Positions 63,560-64,000 of a DNA stretch of 64,000 bases are shown here, piece by piece (position 1 is the stretch's first letter; each line of letters begins with the position of its first letter). The notes beneath the pieces are model-generated. The model worked only from the letters and a program-made list of their open reading frames with translations, searched no databases and was not told where the DNA came from. The translations under genes and the position numbers were made by a program. The DNA is taken from the NCBI RefSeq assembly GCF_024363255.1, contig NZ_AP026070.1, forward strand, positions 992,001-1,056,000. Reading direction: 5' to 3'. The DNA comes from Shewanella sp. NFH-SH190041 (GTDB lineage Bacteria > Pseudomonadota > Gammaproteobacteria > Enterobacterales > Shewanellaceae).

Positions 63560-64000
63560 TCAAGATCCTTGCTTTTCGAGAAGTTTATTCAATACATGCA
63601 CATAGCCTCTGCGGTAGATCTCGTGCCCATATTTGTCTTTCACCTGCCCTGTTGGCGTTACAACCCATTCCATTGCCAGGATTTTTTCATCCGAAATGGC
63701 ATCTCGAATAGCTTCTAATTCTAACGGAGTCATTGCGCTATTTTGATGCTGTTTTTCACTGTCTAAGTGAGTATGAGATTGATTTATTGGCTGTGTTCTG
63801 TCGATAACGATATCGGCGTTTGCTTTGAGTACATTAAGTTGATCGCGGTATTTGTTTCGCTCTGCAATCAAAGAGCCGACTACGGCACGGATCACGGGAT
63901 CATCAATGGAATCGAGTATGTGCTGATCATTGCTGTTTAAAAGTTGCTTTTGCCTAACCGAGAGAGGCTTCTTACGCGTAGTTCCACTATACGCGGCCCA
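63560..64000 (-). CDS. Partial protein, possibly GmtX-like
   Basis: An open minus-strand frame runs off the right edge, so the N-terminus is missing; at least 146 residues are visible. It starts at the edge with WAAYSGTTRKKPL and continues through a helical stretch (RAVVGSLIAERNKYRDQLNVLKAN, likely coiled coil) to a small C-terminal domain (ILAMEWVVTPTGQVKDKYGHEIYRRG). The layout and the AWAAYSG/LIAER..L...LK pattern recall GmtX of gamma-mobile-trio islands, but this rests on memory of the family. A GTG within the frame also exists, but the upstream codons look coding. Confidence 0.45.
   Translation of the reverse strand, partial: WAAYSGTTRKKPLSVRQKQLLNSNDQHILDSIDDPVIRAVVGSLIAERNKYRDQLNVLKANADIVIDRTQPINQSHTHLDSEKQHQNSAMTPLELEAIRDAISDEKILAMEWVVTPTGQVKDKYGHEIYRRGYVHVLNKLLEKQGS

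Overview
The window looks like a chromosomal segment of a Shewanella-type marine gammaproteobacterium. Evidence: the pnp-nlpI pair, an eight-haem c-type cytochrome, a DUF3019/MipA/two-component operon, a triheme peroxidase, DUF2960, and the lptF/lptG | pepA-holC-valS arrangement. No rRNA, tRNA or CRISPR array was seen.

Layout. 0-11 kb: 3' end of pnp, nlpI, an eight-haem TPR cytochrome, an operon of MipA/OmpV porin-like protein, DUF3019 protein, response regulator and sensor kinase (RstA/RstB-like), then glnD. 11-19.4 kb: a YcxB-like protein, rsuA, and a compact thiamin salvage/transport operon (thiD, ABC ATPase, permease, binding protein, tenA, thiM, thiE) behind a TPP riboswitch. 19.6-29 kb: POT-like and BCCT transporters, a PEBP protein, a small lipoprotein, an IS5-family element, a triheme peroxidase with an FNR-like site, and NDH-2. 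29-41 kb: valS-holC, then an AT-richer BCCT + CocE/NonD hydrolase pair apparently inserted ahead of pepA, then lptF-lptG. 42-50.5 kb: HscC-type Hsp70 with two copies of a [DUF1266 + J-domain/Sel1] module. 51.5-54.8 kb: an RNA ligase + HD/polynucleotide-kinase repair pair, DsrE-like, RDD and DUF2960 proteins.

54.8-64 kb is a mobile, defence-like accessory region. A GNAT gene is broken by a frameshift and an IS3-family insertion (4-bp duplication CTAT). Next come an N-terminal fragment of a TnsB/TniA-type transposase and a divergent serine resolvase. Then comes the most interesting locus: a tightly overlapping four-gene operon encoding a ComEC-like metallo-beta-lactamase-fold protein, an E2-E1 fusion resembling CBASS Cap2, a JAB/JAMM peptidase resembling Cap3, and a small multi-pass membrane protein. 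It contains no CD-NTase and no recognisable ubiquitin-like protein. The operon is bracketed by 54-bp direct repeats (49/54 identical) 4.53 kb apart. The right edge carries a partial gene tentatively resembling GmtX of gamma-mobile-trio islands. The likely reading is a defence cassette using ubiquitin-like conjugation chemistry on a mobile island. Its sequence motifs are clear; its antiviral role is inferred.
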